The notes under the pieces were generated by a model, which was not told the origin of the DNA, searched no databases, and saw nothing but the letters and a program-made list of their open reading frames with translations. The position numbers and the translations under genes are program-made. This document shows positions 53,217 to 64,000 of a stretch of 64,000 nucleotides of DNA, piece by piece (positions within the stretch are counted from its first letter, which is position 1; every line of letters starts with the position of its first letter). Source of the DNA: Echinometra lucunter (taxonomy: Eukaryota; Echinodermata; Echinoidea; Camarodonta; Echinometridae); contig CM057162.1 in the NCBI GenBank assembly GCA_029962745.1, positions 6,756,655 to 6,820,654 on the forward strand, in the 5' to 3' direction.

Positions 53217-55133
53217 GCTTGGGTTGTAGGTTTATATCATTTGATATTGAATATATGGATGCAAACTTTGCATGAGATACATGTACATATGTTCTTCACA
53301 ACTTTTCATTTTGTTGTTGACATAATCATTGTGACTCTTCCACGTATAAGCAGGGAGCCATAGGCAGAAAATATATTTAGATCATAAAAATTGTTAGAAA
53401 CTTCAAATTGGAATTAAATAGGTCTCAGATGAAAAGATTTTTTTTTACAACTGAATGCCCTTCATGAGGGGGTGTTGAGTTACCATGCAATTTATTCTAT
53501 ATTTAGTGGGAAAATATTGTTTTTCTACATACCACCCCCCCCCCCCCATGAAATTAGTGAAAGTGAGAGTAGGGTCAGAAAGCGCCGGGATGGAAAGGTT
53601 TTAGTATCATTATGTAAATAGATATATGATAGATAGACGAAATGGTCCTTATCATCTTGCTTCGCAGCCAATATATAATGGCTATACAATTTTGAATGTG
53701 TTATATTCTTTGAAATTACAAATTACACATGTCACATTTAATGGAAAGAATATAATAGCTATAGAAATAGGGTAAAATGGCAGCGAGAGCACTCTTTCAA
53801 AGAACACTTGAAATATTCTAGTGTCATTAAGTTATTTTTTTCAACTCATTGGAAGTTGTTCTTTGATTTATCTGGTGCAGTTGTGGTTATTGTATTATAT
53901 AAATTGAATATAAATTAGTACAAAATGACTTCACAAGATAATAAGCTATCATAAGCATGATTAGTAAAAAAAAAAAAAAAATGTCTAATTTCTCATTAGT
54001 TAAAAACTCATTATTTGTATATTACAGTTTATTATTCAGCATAATTATATACATCTAAATTTCAATTACACAGCTAACTTTAAGATGATTTTAACAGCGG
54101 CATAAAAAAGTCAATCCATAAAATCCATAAAAATACATAAAATTAACAGTGTGCATGCATATAAATATCAACAGAAGAAATTGGACCAGTTAATACAAAA
54201 TAGAATAAAAATACAAATACATACAAAATTGTACCTTTGCACTGTCTCTTATTCGTGTAGCAATCGGAAACGGCAAAAAGGACTGTTTTGTAACCTTTCT
54301 GTTTTTGGAATTTTGGTGCTTTTAATAAATTGTACATAATATTGATGGAAACAGGCAATTAAAAAGTGTAGACGCAGCGTTCTACATCTCATACTTCCAA
54401 TGAGCTAATTTTAAGGACTTTCTCATATGTTTTGTAATCTTATTCTAATTTTTTTTTCAGGGAGCTGAAAATTTCACTAGGTGAATACTTAATTTGTAAA
54501 CAAATTTGTTTACAAATCATGAATTTCTCCCATTAACCTTCTTTATTTGTTAAGTACTCAAGTTGCCAATGAAGATAAAAGCTTAATCCTCAAGGAAAGG
54601 ATGAATATATCAATAATACGATGTATTTGTATGGTTCAGAGGTACCTTATACTATTTCCAGACATCTCAGCATGTAGATATTTGTTTTACAGCGATTCAG
54701 TATATGCAGACACGTGGGGAATCCCAAATAAGTTCCTACTGTATTGATACCTACCATTTTTGCTTTATCATTTTATCAATAAAGTTCAGGATACAATTAT
54801 CCATAACTCAAAGTGGGATTGAGGCGAATGCATTCTTTGACACAATCCCAATATTTCTAGTTTTTATTCTAATAAGTATTAAAAACAAGGGACTCAAACA
54901 CGGTGATGGGACACCATGCAGGTGAACAGAACCAGTAAATGGTACGATCAAGGAGAAACGGGAGAAAACTCTTGAAAATGCCGTTTTCCTAGTGGTTGTC
55001 TAAAATAAGTCCTGGGAATATTAAATGTAATATCACTGTCGTTTTCAAAGAAAATTGTCTTTCAAACCAAATGAAAAAGTATCACATTATATTATTAATC
55101 TCGCTGAAATTAAGGATCACAGGTTTTCCATTC
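53217..55133. other. Spacer between the inverted arms
   Basis: AT-rich, with a C run (53536-53549) and an A run (53967-53981). No transposase or other coding signal recognised. Confidence 0.6.
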
Positions 55134-56318
55134 TTTCTGGGCCACCATGTATAGGGCATCTACCATCCAAGTTTGGAGTCATCGTTCTAAAGCTATCAAC
55201 CCCAATAGAAAATTGAAGGAAAGTTTTAACATTTGACCTCCTTTGACCTTTGACCTGCATCCATGACCTTTGACCCCCAAATAGCAATGAGGTCCTTAAA
55301 GGGTAATTACCATTCAAGTTTTGTTATAAATGGACTTATGGTTCTAAACTTACCAACCCCAGCAGAAATATGCATGATTTTTTTACCATTTGACCTTTGA
55401 CCTACATACATGACCTTTGACCCTCAAATACCAGTTATGTCCCTGAAAGGCATCTACTATCCAAGTTTGGTTACAAATGGACTTATGGTTCTAAAGTTAC
55501 CAACCCCAGTAGAAATATACACAGAAAATGTTAACATTTGACCTCATTTGACCTTTGACCTACATATGTGACCTTTGACTCCCCAATAACACTGGAGTTT
55601 GTGTAAGGCATCTACCATCCAAGTTTAGTAACAAACATGTCAATAAGCACAAATATAAGCATGGCCTTCTTGGTTTGTAGAGCGAAAATCCACGTCTGCA
55701 CTTTTGTACAGGGCACATGCATGTTAATGCATTATAGTCTATGGGAATATAACACATGCATATGCAAGAAGAGAAATTTATGAAATATGAGTTTTCAAGT
55801 TTGAGACATTATAACTTTAGAACGGAGAATGGCATTGCTTTCTAATTTTCCACAGGTAATGATTGAATATCAAGAAAGTTTTCTGGAAGGTTTCAAGACA
55901 ATTCTTAAATTTTTTCTTGATTTATGCTCAATCATACATTTTGAAAATTTTCAGTTTTGGGAAAAAATGTCAAAAAACACACTTTTTGACTAAATATCTG
56001 GACCGAATTACTTTGACATTACTAACAAATGGCATCAGACTGTAGGGAATTTAATTCTCTTTCAGATGAGACCAATTTTGTTGCGATTGGATGTTTCTAT
56101 CAAATTTTATCTTGAAAAATTCAAATTCCGTCAAAATGGCGGCCATTTTGGACGCCATCTTGGATTTGGAAGCTTTCGCTACTAATTTTTTGAGGTAGAC
56201 CTCTTGAATATTGTGTGTTATGCTTTAAGCTTGAAAATGAGCATGGTCTACTTAGTTTGTACAGATGGTGGAACGAACTCAAAAAATAAGCTAGATATTT
56301 GACTTTGGCCCTTCGCTT
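55134..56318. repeat. Right arm of large inverted repeat
   Basis: Reverse complement of 52030-53216, with only scattered differences. Together with the 1.9 kb centre it spans about 4.3 kb. Confidence 0.92.
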
Positions 56319-56551
56319 AAATACATTTTACAGCAATTAAATAATCATTTCATCATTTTTTTTTTATTTGTTTCTGTTCTAAGGTCGAAGGTTGAGAGGT
56401 ATTATTATGTAAGCCATATTCTTGGTTATATATTTCTGAAAAGCAATAATCTAGAAAATGATGGATAAAACCGAAAATTGTATTGGTTTCCTTTCATATT
56501 GCCATCAGATTATGTATCACTTTTTCCCCCACTTTCATTCTCATTTGTTAG

Positions 56552-57703
56552 GCTGTGCCGCCAACAAGGTCGTCACTAATGTATCTCTACCTGCTGAGGT
56601 TTGTGCTAGGAACATCAATGCTTATAATGGAACATCCCTGCTGATAACGAAACATCCAGGACCTAGCAACATCCCTGCTAACGATAAAACACATCCAGGA
56701 CCCAGCAACATCCCTGCTGATGGTGAAACACATCCAGGACCTAGCAACATCCCTGCTAATGGTGAAACACATCCAGGACCTAGCAACATCCCTGCTAAGT
56801 TTGAAACACATGGTGAAATACATCCAGGAGTTAGCGACATCCCTGGCAACATCCCTGCATATGGTGAAACACATCCAGGACCTAGCAACATCCCCGGTAA
56901 TGATGAAACACATCCAGGACCTAGCAACATCCCCGCTAATGATAAAACACATCCAGGACCTATCAACATCCCTGCTGATGGTGAAACACATCCTGGACCA
57001 AGCAACATCCCTGCTAATGATCACTCACATCCAGGACCTAGCAACATCCCTGCTAATGGTGAAACACACCCAGGACCTAGCAACATCCCAGCTAATGTTG
57101 AAACACATGGTGAAACACATTCAGGACCTAAGCGACATCCCCGGCAAAATCCCTGCTTATGGTGAAACACATCCAGGACCTAGCAACATCCCCGCTAATG
57201 ATGAAACATATCCAGGACCTAGCAACATCCCTGCTAATGATCACTCACATCCAGGACCTAGCAACATCCCTGCTAATGGTGAAACACACCCAGGACCTAG
57301 CAACATCCCAGCTAATGTTGAAACACATGGTGAAACACATCCAGGACCTAGCGACATCCCCGGCAACATCCCTGCTTATGGTGAAACACATCCAGGACCT
57401 AGCAACATCCCCGCTAACGATGAAACACATCCAGGACCTAGCAACATCCCCGCTAATGATACAACACATCCAGGACCTATCAACATCCCTGCTGATGGTA
57501 AAACACATCCAGGACCTAGCAACATCCCTGCTAATGATCACTCACATCCAGGACCTAGCAACATCCCTGCTAATGGTGAAACACATCCAGGACCTAGCAA
57601 CATCCCTGCTAATGGTGAAACACATCCAGGACCTAGCAACATCCATGTTAATGATGTAACACATTCAGGCCCTTTGACTTTCCAAGTTAATAGTAACAGT
57701 TAG
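56552..57703 (+). other. Possible repeat-protein exon over a 39-bp minisatellite
   Basis: A pyrimidine-rich acceptor (cattctcatttgttag|GC) opens a frame starting CAANKVVTNVSLPAEVCARN. It then enters about 26 copies of a 13-residue unit, consensus GETHPGPSNIPAN, and ends THSGPLTFQVNSNS-stop. An extra A near 57130 shifts the frame between two array segments, so the protein is broken as sequenced. Other frames of the 39-bp unit are also open, so openness alone is not evidence of coding. No upstream exon was established and the family is unknown. Confidence 0.3.
56640..57660. repeat. 39-bp minisatellite with higher-order structure
   Basis: Unit: ccaggacctagcaacatccc followed by tgctaatggtgaaacacat. 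A variant block (acacatggtgaaa, then ggcaacatccctgc) recurs near 56801, 57096 and 57315. This defines higher-order units of about 295, 219 and over 300 bp. Confidence 0.95.
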
Positions 57704-59630
57704 TTTTTCATATTTAATAACATCAATGAAACAGAATATAACATTTACAAAAGGGTAACTTCAAGCTGATTTGAAATTTCAGTTGAATTAAATAAGCTTA
57801 CCAACAGCACTGCTCACCAGCTATAAGTCAGGACATGGTTTTATCATGGACCCTAGTATGGTTTTTTTGAGTGCAAACAGTTTGATTCATACTCTTAGAT
57901 ATTAATACCTATTCATTTATTTCAAGTTGTCCTATTCTTTTACACCTTTTTAAGTACGGATACATTGACTTCATCATAAACCATATCAGAAGAAAATTCA
58001 CGAAAAGAAGGAAAATACTCGCCAACAGGCAAATGAAACAAGTCATTAAATTTTCAGAAATGCGGAACTTCTGCGTGGACATGGTGTGTTATCTGACAAG
58101 GAATAGGTAAATAATGAGGTTATTTAAGCTATTAATGGACAGGGTTGCTTTTGAAAATATCTAGAAACCTTTGAATTCAGCTAATAATTTAGTTTTGTCA
58201 CAGTATATATAGCACTGCAGAGTGATTAAACAATCAAATCTGATCTTAGTGATTTCAACGTTTTACCTTGATGTTTTGAAGATTACAATTTTGGAAACTG
58301 TGTCCCCTGCAAGTGACAAAGTAATGTACAATTTTCTATTTGATTAATGTCAAACTTCATGAACATGTACTGTCATGACTGCAATATCTGCCATTGGCGA
58401 AGAGTAAATTCAAACAAATATCAAAATGATTTTATAACTTTGTGATTTAACAACTCTTGCATATTAATGTGCGAGCTTTGTTATGATGTTCAGAGGGGAT
58501 AGAAGGGATAAACAAACACACAGGAATATTTTTCGAAACCAGAAAACTGTCAAGATATATAAGCCAACGTGTATAATGTACATACCGCCATTTATGAAAC
58601 CGTACTGGGGTACACTTAAACATCAGTCTATGAGGGAAACAGTCTGGCCTTGCATTTCGCTCACTTTTTATTATTTATTTTATAAAAAGCTCATGATGAT
58701 GCGTTTGAGTTGTATTTTCAGGGCTTCATTTTATAACATAATTACATGCCTTGACAGCATGGAGGCCATAAACTTCATTTTTTTTTCAGTTACCAAGTCC
58801 CCTTATTTCCTTTTCGAGTACATGTACGCTAGTGATCTGTAAATGAAGTATGCCATTAATTTGAGACAGACATTTAAATAGATGTCAATAGAATGAACCT
58901 AATGGACTATTATAGAATCGTTATAACATATGAAATGTAATGCAATGTGTAATTTCTAAAATCTAGTAAAGCGGTGTACCAGTGCATTAAAAAGACCTTG
59001 GGATCAATATAACTTCAACCATACATATATACATGAGATATTTAAGACTTGAAATTGCCAGACTTAAGATAAAATAGCATTAGGATGAACATGTTATATC
59101 AAAATATATCATCGGTTATATTGAGTAAGGTTCGAAAATGACATTCTAATTACACGTATATCATTTCTTTATAGCTTTCATTGATATTCTGTTGCCTTAT
59201 GTCTTAGTATTTGTTTCATGAATTTAGTATCTAAATGGATTGACATATTTTCAATTACCAAATTTCAGATGTGGAACTAATGTAAAGCTGATTGCTAGTA
59301 TTTGTATTTCAGATGCAAATTACATTGCATCATAAAATCGGACTTCAGTCTAATTTTTGCAACAAATTGTTTCCATTGTTATTGCTGAATCTGGTTTTTA
59401 GTATACCAGAAATGACTATTTAAGCTTATTGGCCTATACAGTCACATGGAATCATTTGAAATCATATAACTTGTTAAGTTGTATGTTTTAGCCATGTTGT
59501 TTAATGAACTGAAATGCAAATTAATTTCTTTTGAAATTAAAGGCTTAAGTCGTCTGAAGTACTGATTTGATGTTTGAAGGAAGTATTATGATTAAAGAGA
59601 GCGTGTTTCACTGAGACAAGAATGGAGGGT
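57704..59630. other. AT-rich DNA after the minisatellite
   Basis: No element with defined ends. A 119-codon frame at 58483-58842 has no recognisable domain and a composition like the flanking DNA. Confidence 0.45.
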
Positions 59631-59764
59631 ATGGTTTTTTTTTTTTTTTTTATATGATAATGTATATGTTCATGTCATTACATAAATATAGATCATGTGC
59701 AAAGAAAATCAAAATCAAATGGGGCAAAGGAATATGAATATAGGACAATGAATGTAGCTTTGAA

Positions 59765-59832
59765 ATGGGAGAAAGAGGGGGTGAGAGAAGGGGGAGGGAG
59801 AGAGAGGGAGGGAGAGAGAGAGAGAGAGAGAT
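59765..59832. repeat. (GA)n-rich purine tract
   Basis: gagagagggagggagagaga and similar. A T run at 59635-59652 precedes it. Confidence 0.9.
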
Positions 59833-60255
59833 GGGAAGATAGGGGAAGGAAGCTTGACAAAATAATATATGAATTTCCCTATTCATGATTCATACCCGCT
59901 TCACTGTCATATTCAGGACTTCATATGGGGGAGGGGGTGGGAGGGGCACAAAATCTTTTCGTAGTGACGCCCCTCGGATCCCCCTCGAAAACGAAAAACA
60001 AAATTATTTTTGAAACTAGATATACTGGTCCGTCTCTTTGAAGCCTAAAGTCGGAAGGACTAATACAAGAGCAAACACCCTTTAGCTCTATTTTTCAATC
60101 CAAAATTCATGGAGGGGGAGTGGCACATTTTGGAAGCATTTTCTGTTTGTACATTTTGGTTTTAAATATTTTGTGGCCATGATGATATGGGCATAGTAGG
60201 CCTACTGTACTGGGAAACAGCGTAATACATACATGTATTGAAAGTGCAGAGGTTA

Positions 60256-60655
60256 TTGCATAAAGTGCCGGTTCGTAACGCGTAGTGCATGATTCGCGCA
60301 TAGCGCGTGCATTGCCTAGATGGCTTTCACGAACTGACACTCGTGATACTGTGCCAGTTCGTAAAATCTACGCTTAGTACACAACAAGTGCGCTTTCAGA
60401 AAAAGGCGGATTTCACGAACTGACACTCTAAGTAGAGAGTGATTATTTCATAGAAAAAAGGAGTTATATGGAAAAAATATTAGCAAATCTTAAAATTCAG
60501 AATCTGTACTCATCACATGTGAATTTTTTCGAGCATCCGACCACGATAGCCTATAAAAGTTGGGGTTTTAAAATGTTGAATTCTTTAAATGCGATTATCT
60601 CGAAAACAAGTTTTCGCACCGAATGCTAAGTATGCCGGTTCGTGAAATCGGCGAC
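60256..60655. mobile_element. Interspersed repeat with tcacgaac motifs, copy 2
   Basis: gtgccggttcgt, ttcacgaactgacactc and tgccggttcgtgaaatcggc repeat the motif of 49775-50115, with the overall order inverted. Confidence 0.75.
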
Positions 60656-60889
60656 GATTTGGTGACTTTTCTCGGAGAATATGGACTTGTTGACCCTATT
60701 TCTACGTTGTATTTAAGCATAAATGGTAATAGAGATGATAAATGGCGCTATAACAATATTTTTTCCAAAGCCTAGGCAGACAGGACACTTCTTTATTCTG
60801 GTGGTCTTGTATTACCTACGGTCTCGTATTCCCTACACTTACCCTATTCTGCCAACCAAATTGTTAGCCAGAAGTCTGGCTGCACGTAT

Positions 60890-61075
60890 TTTGCGCCCCT
60901 CCGTGCAACTGGACTCGGACTGTTCTCGCTCATCCGACAGAAACACAGGCAGAGCAGAAACCCCTCATCAGGGGTTTCTCTGTTCGCGCAGAAACTACCG
61001 CACGTGCAAGAGTAAAACCCCTGATCAGTAGTTTCTCGCTGTTTGTGCAAAAACCCGTGATCAGGGTCAATCATT
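60890..61075. repeat. Degenerate repeat with gatcag palindromes
   Basis: Three related segments (cccctcatcaggggtttctc, aacccctgatcagtagtttc, aacccgtgatcagggtc) spaced about 60 bp. On the minus strand they give a repeated RETxDxGF motif. Nature unknown. Confidence 0.55.
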
Positions 61076-61508
61076 CCTCTGTATTTGATTTGAAATAGAA
61101 ATCATTAGTATGATGGTTGTATGTCGAACAGCGGAAAGAAAGAAAGAAAGAAAGAAAGAAAAAAAAAACTTTCAAGAGTTCCAGCACTTCCTGAAAATGT
61201 TTGGTTTTCCTCAGATCTTGTCCGTAGGTTTTCGGTGGTGGTAGTTTTATTGCGCCTACATAACATATTTTGAGTGTCAAATATGAGTGAAAATGAAATA
61301 TATACTCCCGGTATTAACATTGTTGCTTTCATGTGGGCTGGGGTTTTAGTTTTAAAAAGGGCCCTCGTTCCTTTTGATTCAGTTGCATTTCGTCGCTGGT
61401 TTCGTAAATCGAAGTAATTGGCAATTTTCTCGATTTTTGTGGTTTTGCAATTATGACCTCTATTTTCAACTCTATCACTTCCAAAAGAGATTAGATGAGA
61501 AAATGAAA

Positions 61509-61645
61509 TGGTACTTTTACCTTTGCGGCCTTATCGTGAAATTTATCACCAGTCCATTCACTGCCGTAGACCTTGTACACAATGCGAGTGCACACGCGAG
61601 AAGAGAGGTGACAAAATTCACGATAAGGCCGCAAAAGTAACATCC
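61509..61645. mobile_element. MITE
   Basis: ttgcggccttatcgtgaaat and ttcacgataaggccgcaa are inverted repeats extended by acttttacc/aaaagtaac and tcacc/ggtga. Confidence 0.85.
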
Positions 61646-61649
61646 TTTT

Positions 61650-63370
61650 TAACATTACTATATTCTTTTTAGTGATGAAAGAAATATGATACAAATGTTC
61701 AACAACGTACAACGTACGGTTAATTTACTTCAACAATACATGGTAAGCACCAGTTTCGACATGATTAGTTAACTTGCGACCCCCGCCCCGCCCCCCCCCC
61801 CCTACTCCAGGTAAGGGGTACTTTTCGGCCAACAAAGTCCGGACCAAGAATTGTGGACAAAAAAAAAAGTTGTATTTGACTTTTCACCTGGAGATATCCT
61901 TTAAAAGGGGGTCTTTTTCGATTTCGATCAAATGATAAATTCGGCCTTCGACGTTAGGGCATGAATTGCAGGTTACAATTATCACTAAATTCGTATGTTT
62001 CTAAGATGGTTATTTCTCATGTTATATCCGATCATTTGGAACAAGTCGTCTTAACTTTCGCGAAAGAGGGGGTTGATATGAGAGCTTACTTGAGATAGGG
62101 GGTACATTGGGCAGTGTTCCGGATTAAGGGGGTCTCCAAGGCAGGAAAAACCCTGCGAAAAAGCCCACGAAAATTCCTGCGAGGGAGGTTCAGAATTGTT
62201 GGCTGTCCGGAGATAGGGGGTGCTTGAAATTGGGAACAAGCATTATGCGTACCGTAAATAACACTGAGTGGGGGGGGGGGGGGGGGGGGCGGCGGCTTGA
62301 GACCAGTATCACACCACTGTTCTACACATCAAAACCGCCGGAGCTTCGGGGTGGATAGCGGAGCATTTGCCTGGATGCGACTTGCACTATAAAGTATAAA
62401 GTAAACACCTTGAAGGTTTCTGTTCGACATCGCTCGTACAAGCCGTTACTTTGACTATGCATGCTATCATCTTGTGACCAAATGAACATTTATTAAAACC
62501 ATTTTTTTTTTCATATTTGAACCATACAAATAACTCAAGTGTGTGAAATGAAGTAAATTACCTTGAAATTGGTTTTCCATCGCAGAGTCAGAGATTGTAC
62601 CATGCGCCACCTGCATTGCTAGCTAGCCTTTCCTATGAACTTTTGTGATTATTCATTGTTTGGTGCCAGGTCCGAGACGTAAGAATTAAGTATTTTGCAG
62701 ATATCAAGTGTCGGGTAGAAAGTACCTCATCCGACAATTCGTAGAAAAAATGGGATTCCGGATTATAAAGAGAAGAAGCTGCAGTTACAGCTTTCCTCTG
62801 GGCACATGCCAACAACAACAAGTTAAAATATTAAAGGCTGATTCCAACAGATTACAGGTTTAGTTGAAATCCATGCACGGGATGATGGGGAAAAAATCCA
62901 CATGGATACCCCCTACTTTTGCCCCAGGGCCAAAGCGGTGCAACTTCCCCCTTGTCGTGGACACATTTTTTTTTTTTTTGTTCAAAAGATATCTAAAAAT
63001 ATCAAGTCTGTACTGCATTTGGGTCTGGAGAAAAAGATGTACTCTTGGGCCGGGCCACATGCACCATGTTACATTTAAGATCCCTTCCTCCATTGATAAT
63101 TCCAACCAAGTTTGGTTGAAGTCCTTGCTACGGTTCTGGAGAAGATGAAAACGGGATTCTCCCTATGGAGACTCCCCCCCCCCCCCCATACTGGCCCAAG
63201 GGGGCCCCTTGGCATGAACTTCCAACTGTCAAAAACAGGGGCGTAGACAGCCGGGGGGGGGGGGGGGGGGGGTGGGGGTATACATCCCACCCACCGCACA
63301 AGGTGGGGGATGACATGTACAATTATCCCCCCAGGTTTTAGGGAAGAATGTTTGCTTACAATTAAACTGA
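61650..63370. other. Spacer with G/C homopolymers
   Basis: C run at 61792-61802 and G runs at 62271-62289 and 63254-63272. No gene recognised. Confidence 0.5.
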
Positions 63371-63399
63371 ATTAACATGTTTAGAAATGATAGGAACAG

Positions 63400-63640
63400 C
63401 AATAATGATAATAGTAATTATTATCATTATAACAATAACAACGACAGCAACAACAACAATAATAATGATAATAATAATGATAATAATAATATATTACTAA
63501 TTATTATTATTATCGTTATTAATATTATTCTTCTTCTTATTATTATTATTATTTTTATTATTATGCTTATGATAATAATAATAATAATGATAATAATAGT
63601 TATCCTGATCATCATCATCATCGTTAATATGACTGAAATG
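63400..63640. repeat. (AAT/ATT/ATC)n array
   Basis: Imperfect trinucleotide repeat changing strand bias at about 63490 and 63565. A (GT)n run lies at 63876-63898. Confidence 0.93.
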
Positions 63641-64000
63641 GCGATTGCTCTTATAACTATATCGATCATTATTCTGATTTATGTAGTTATTTATATCAAT
63701 TGTGGGTAATTTCGGAGCTTTCACAGTTTTTCTAAAGTGGTGTAGCAACAAAATTTTTAAAAAAGATAAATATGCGTGATGCAAATATACGATAATGTGT
63801 GTCAGTCCATATTCTATATTCGTTCGTCACGGTATGTATATCTTCTATTTATGTTTGTGCATTTGTGGGCGCGCATGTGTGTGTGTGTGTGTGTGTGTGC
63901 ACGCGCTTGTGCGTGGTGTGTATCTGTATTCGAAATTGATCCTCGATTTATCGTGAACGGCAAATCATCCCCCCCCCCCCGGTGTAAGAACCTGTCTACG

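Noticed and set aside
56587..57541. Minus-strand and alternate plus-strand frames of the minisatellite
   Set aside because: Any stop-free 39-bp unit is open in several frames; these show no start or splice context.
58483..58842. 119-residue frame
   Set aside because: No domain, no splice or promoter context, AT-rich composition like its flanks.

Overview
The window is animal nuclear DNA. Genes are spread over many small exons with GT-AG introns, and the spacers are AT-rich and packed with microsatellites, homopolymer runs, tRNA-derived SINEs and dozens of short inverted-repeat transposons. The family content (elements starting 'ttcataaag', 'gggcccgttgcataaaa', 'cattcgtgacag') and the gene structures fit an echinoderm, most likely a sea urchin. 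That assignment is inference from repeat style, not from a species marker. One 500-base run of N (48203-48702) is an assembly gap.

Two genes are well supported, both on the minus strand. The first (10874-22568, eight coding exons, 334 aa as read) is CDCA7, the zinc-finger partner of the HELLS chromatin remodeller. Its C-terminal 4CXXC_R1 domain with 11 cysteines is complete, and a palindromic E2F-type site plus an ETS site lie just upstream of its first exon. The second (30766-46585, at least ten coding exons, 733 aa as assembled) is a C2H2 zinc-finger protein. It has 11 fingers in one 1.1 kb last exon, one more finger in the exon before, and an atypical C2HC-like motif further upstream. I could not tie it to a named family. 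Its frame closes only if an 11-nt microexon (35387-35397) is included.

Layout: 1-8.8 kb, no gene, simple repeats and MITEs; 8.8-10.8 kb, SINEs, one split by a hAT insertion; 10.9-22.6 kb, CDCA7; 22.6-24.8 kb, promoter and a GACGTC-rich block; 24.8-30.7 kb, non-coding, possibly a long 3' UTR; 30.8-46.6 kb, zinc-finger gene; 46.6-49.7 kb, decayed repeats of an exon boundary and the gap; 49.8-60.7 kb, a mobile-element-rich region with a 1.2 kb-armed inverted repeat and a 39-bp minisatellite that may be coding; 60.7-64 kb, no gene.

The most unusual pattern is that tandem duplications repeatedly cover an exon/intron boundary. The clearest is a ten-copy, 113-bp array carrying the splice acceptor and 5' part of a zinc-finger-gene exon (32822-33948). 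There is also a 179-bp duplication of CDCA7 exon 7 with a destroyed acceptor, a duplicated exon half with a destroyed donor (41164-41280), and diverged copies of the first coding exon's acceptor (46.8-47.2 kb). I found no prokaryote-like operon, defence system or CRISPR array.
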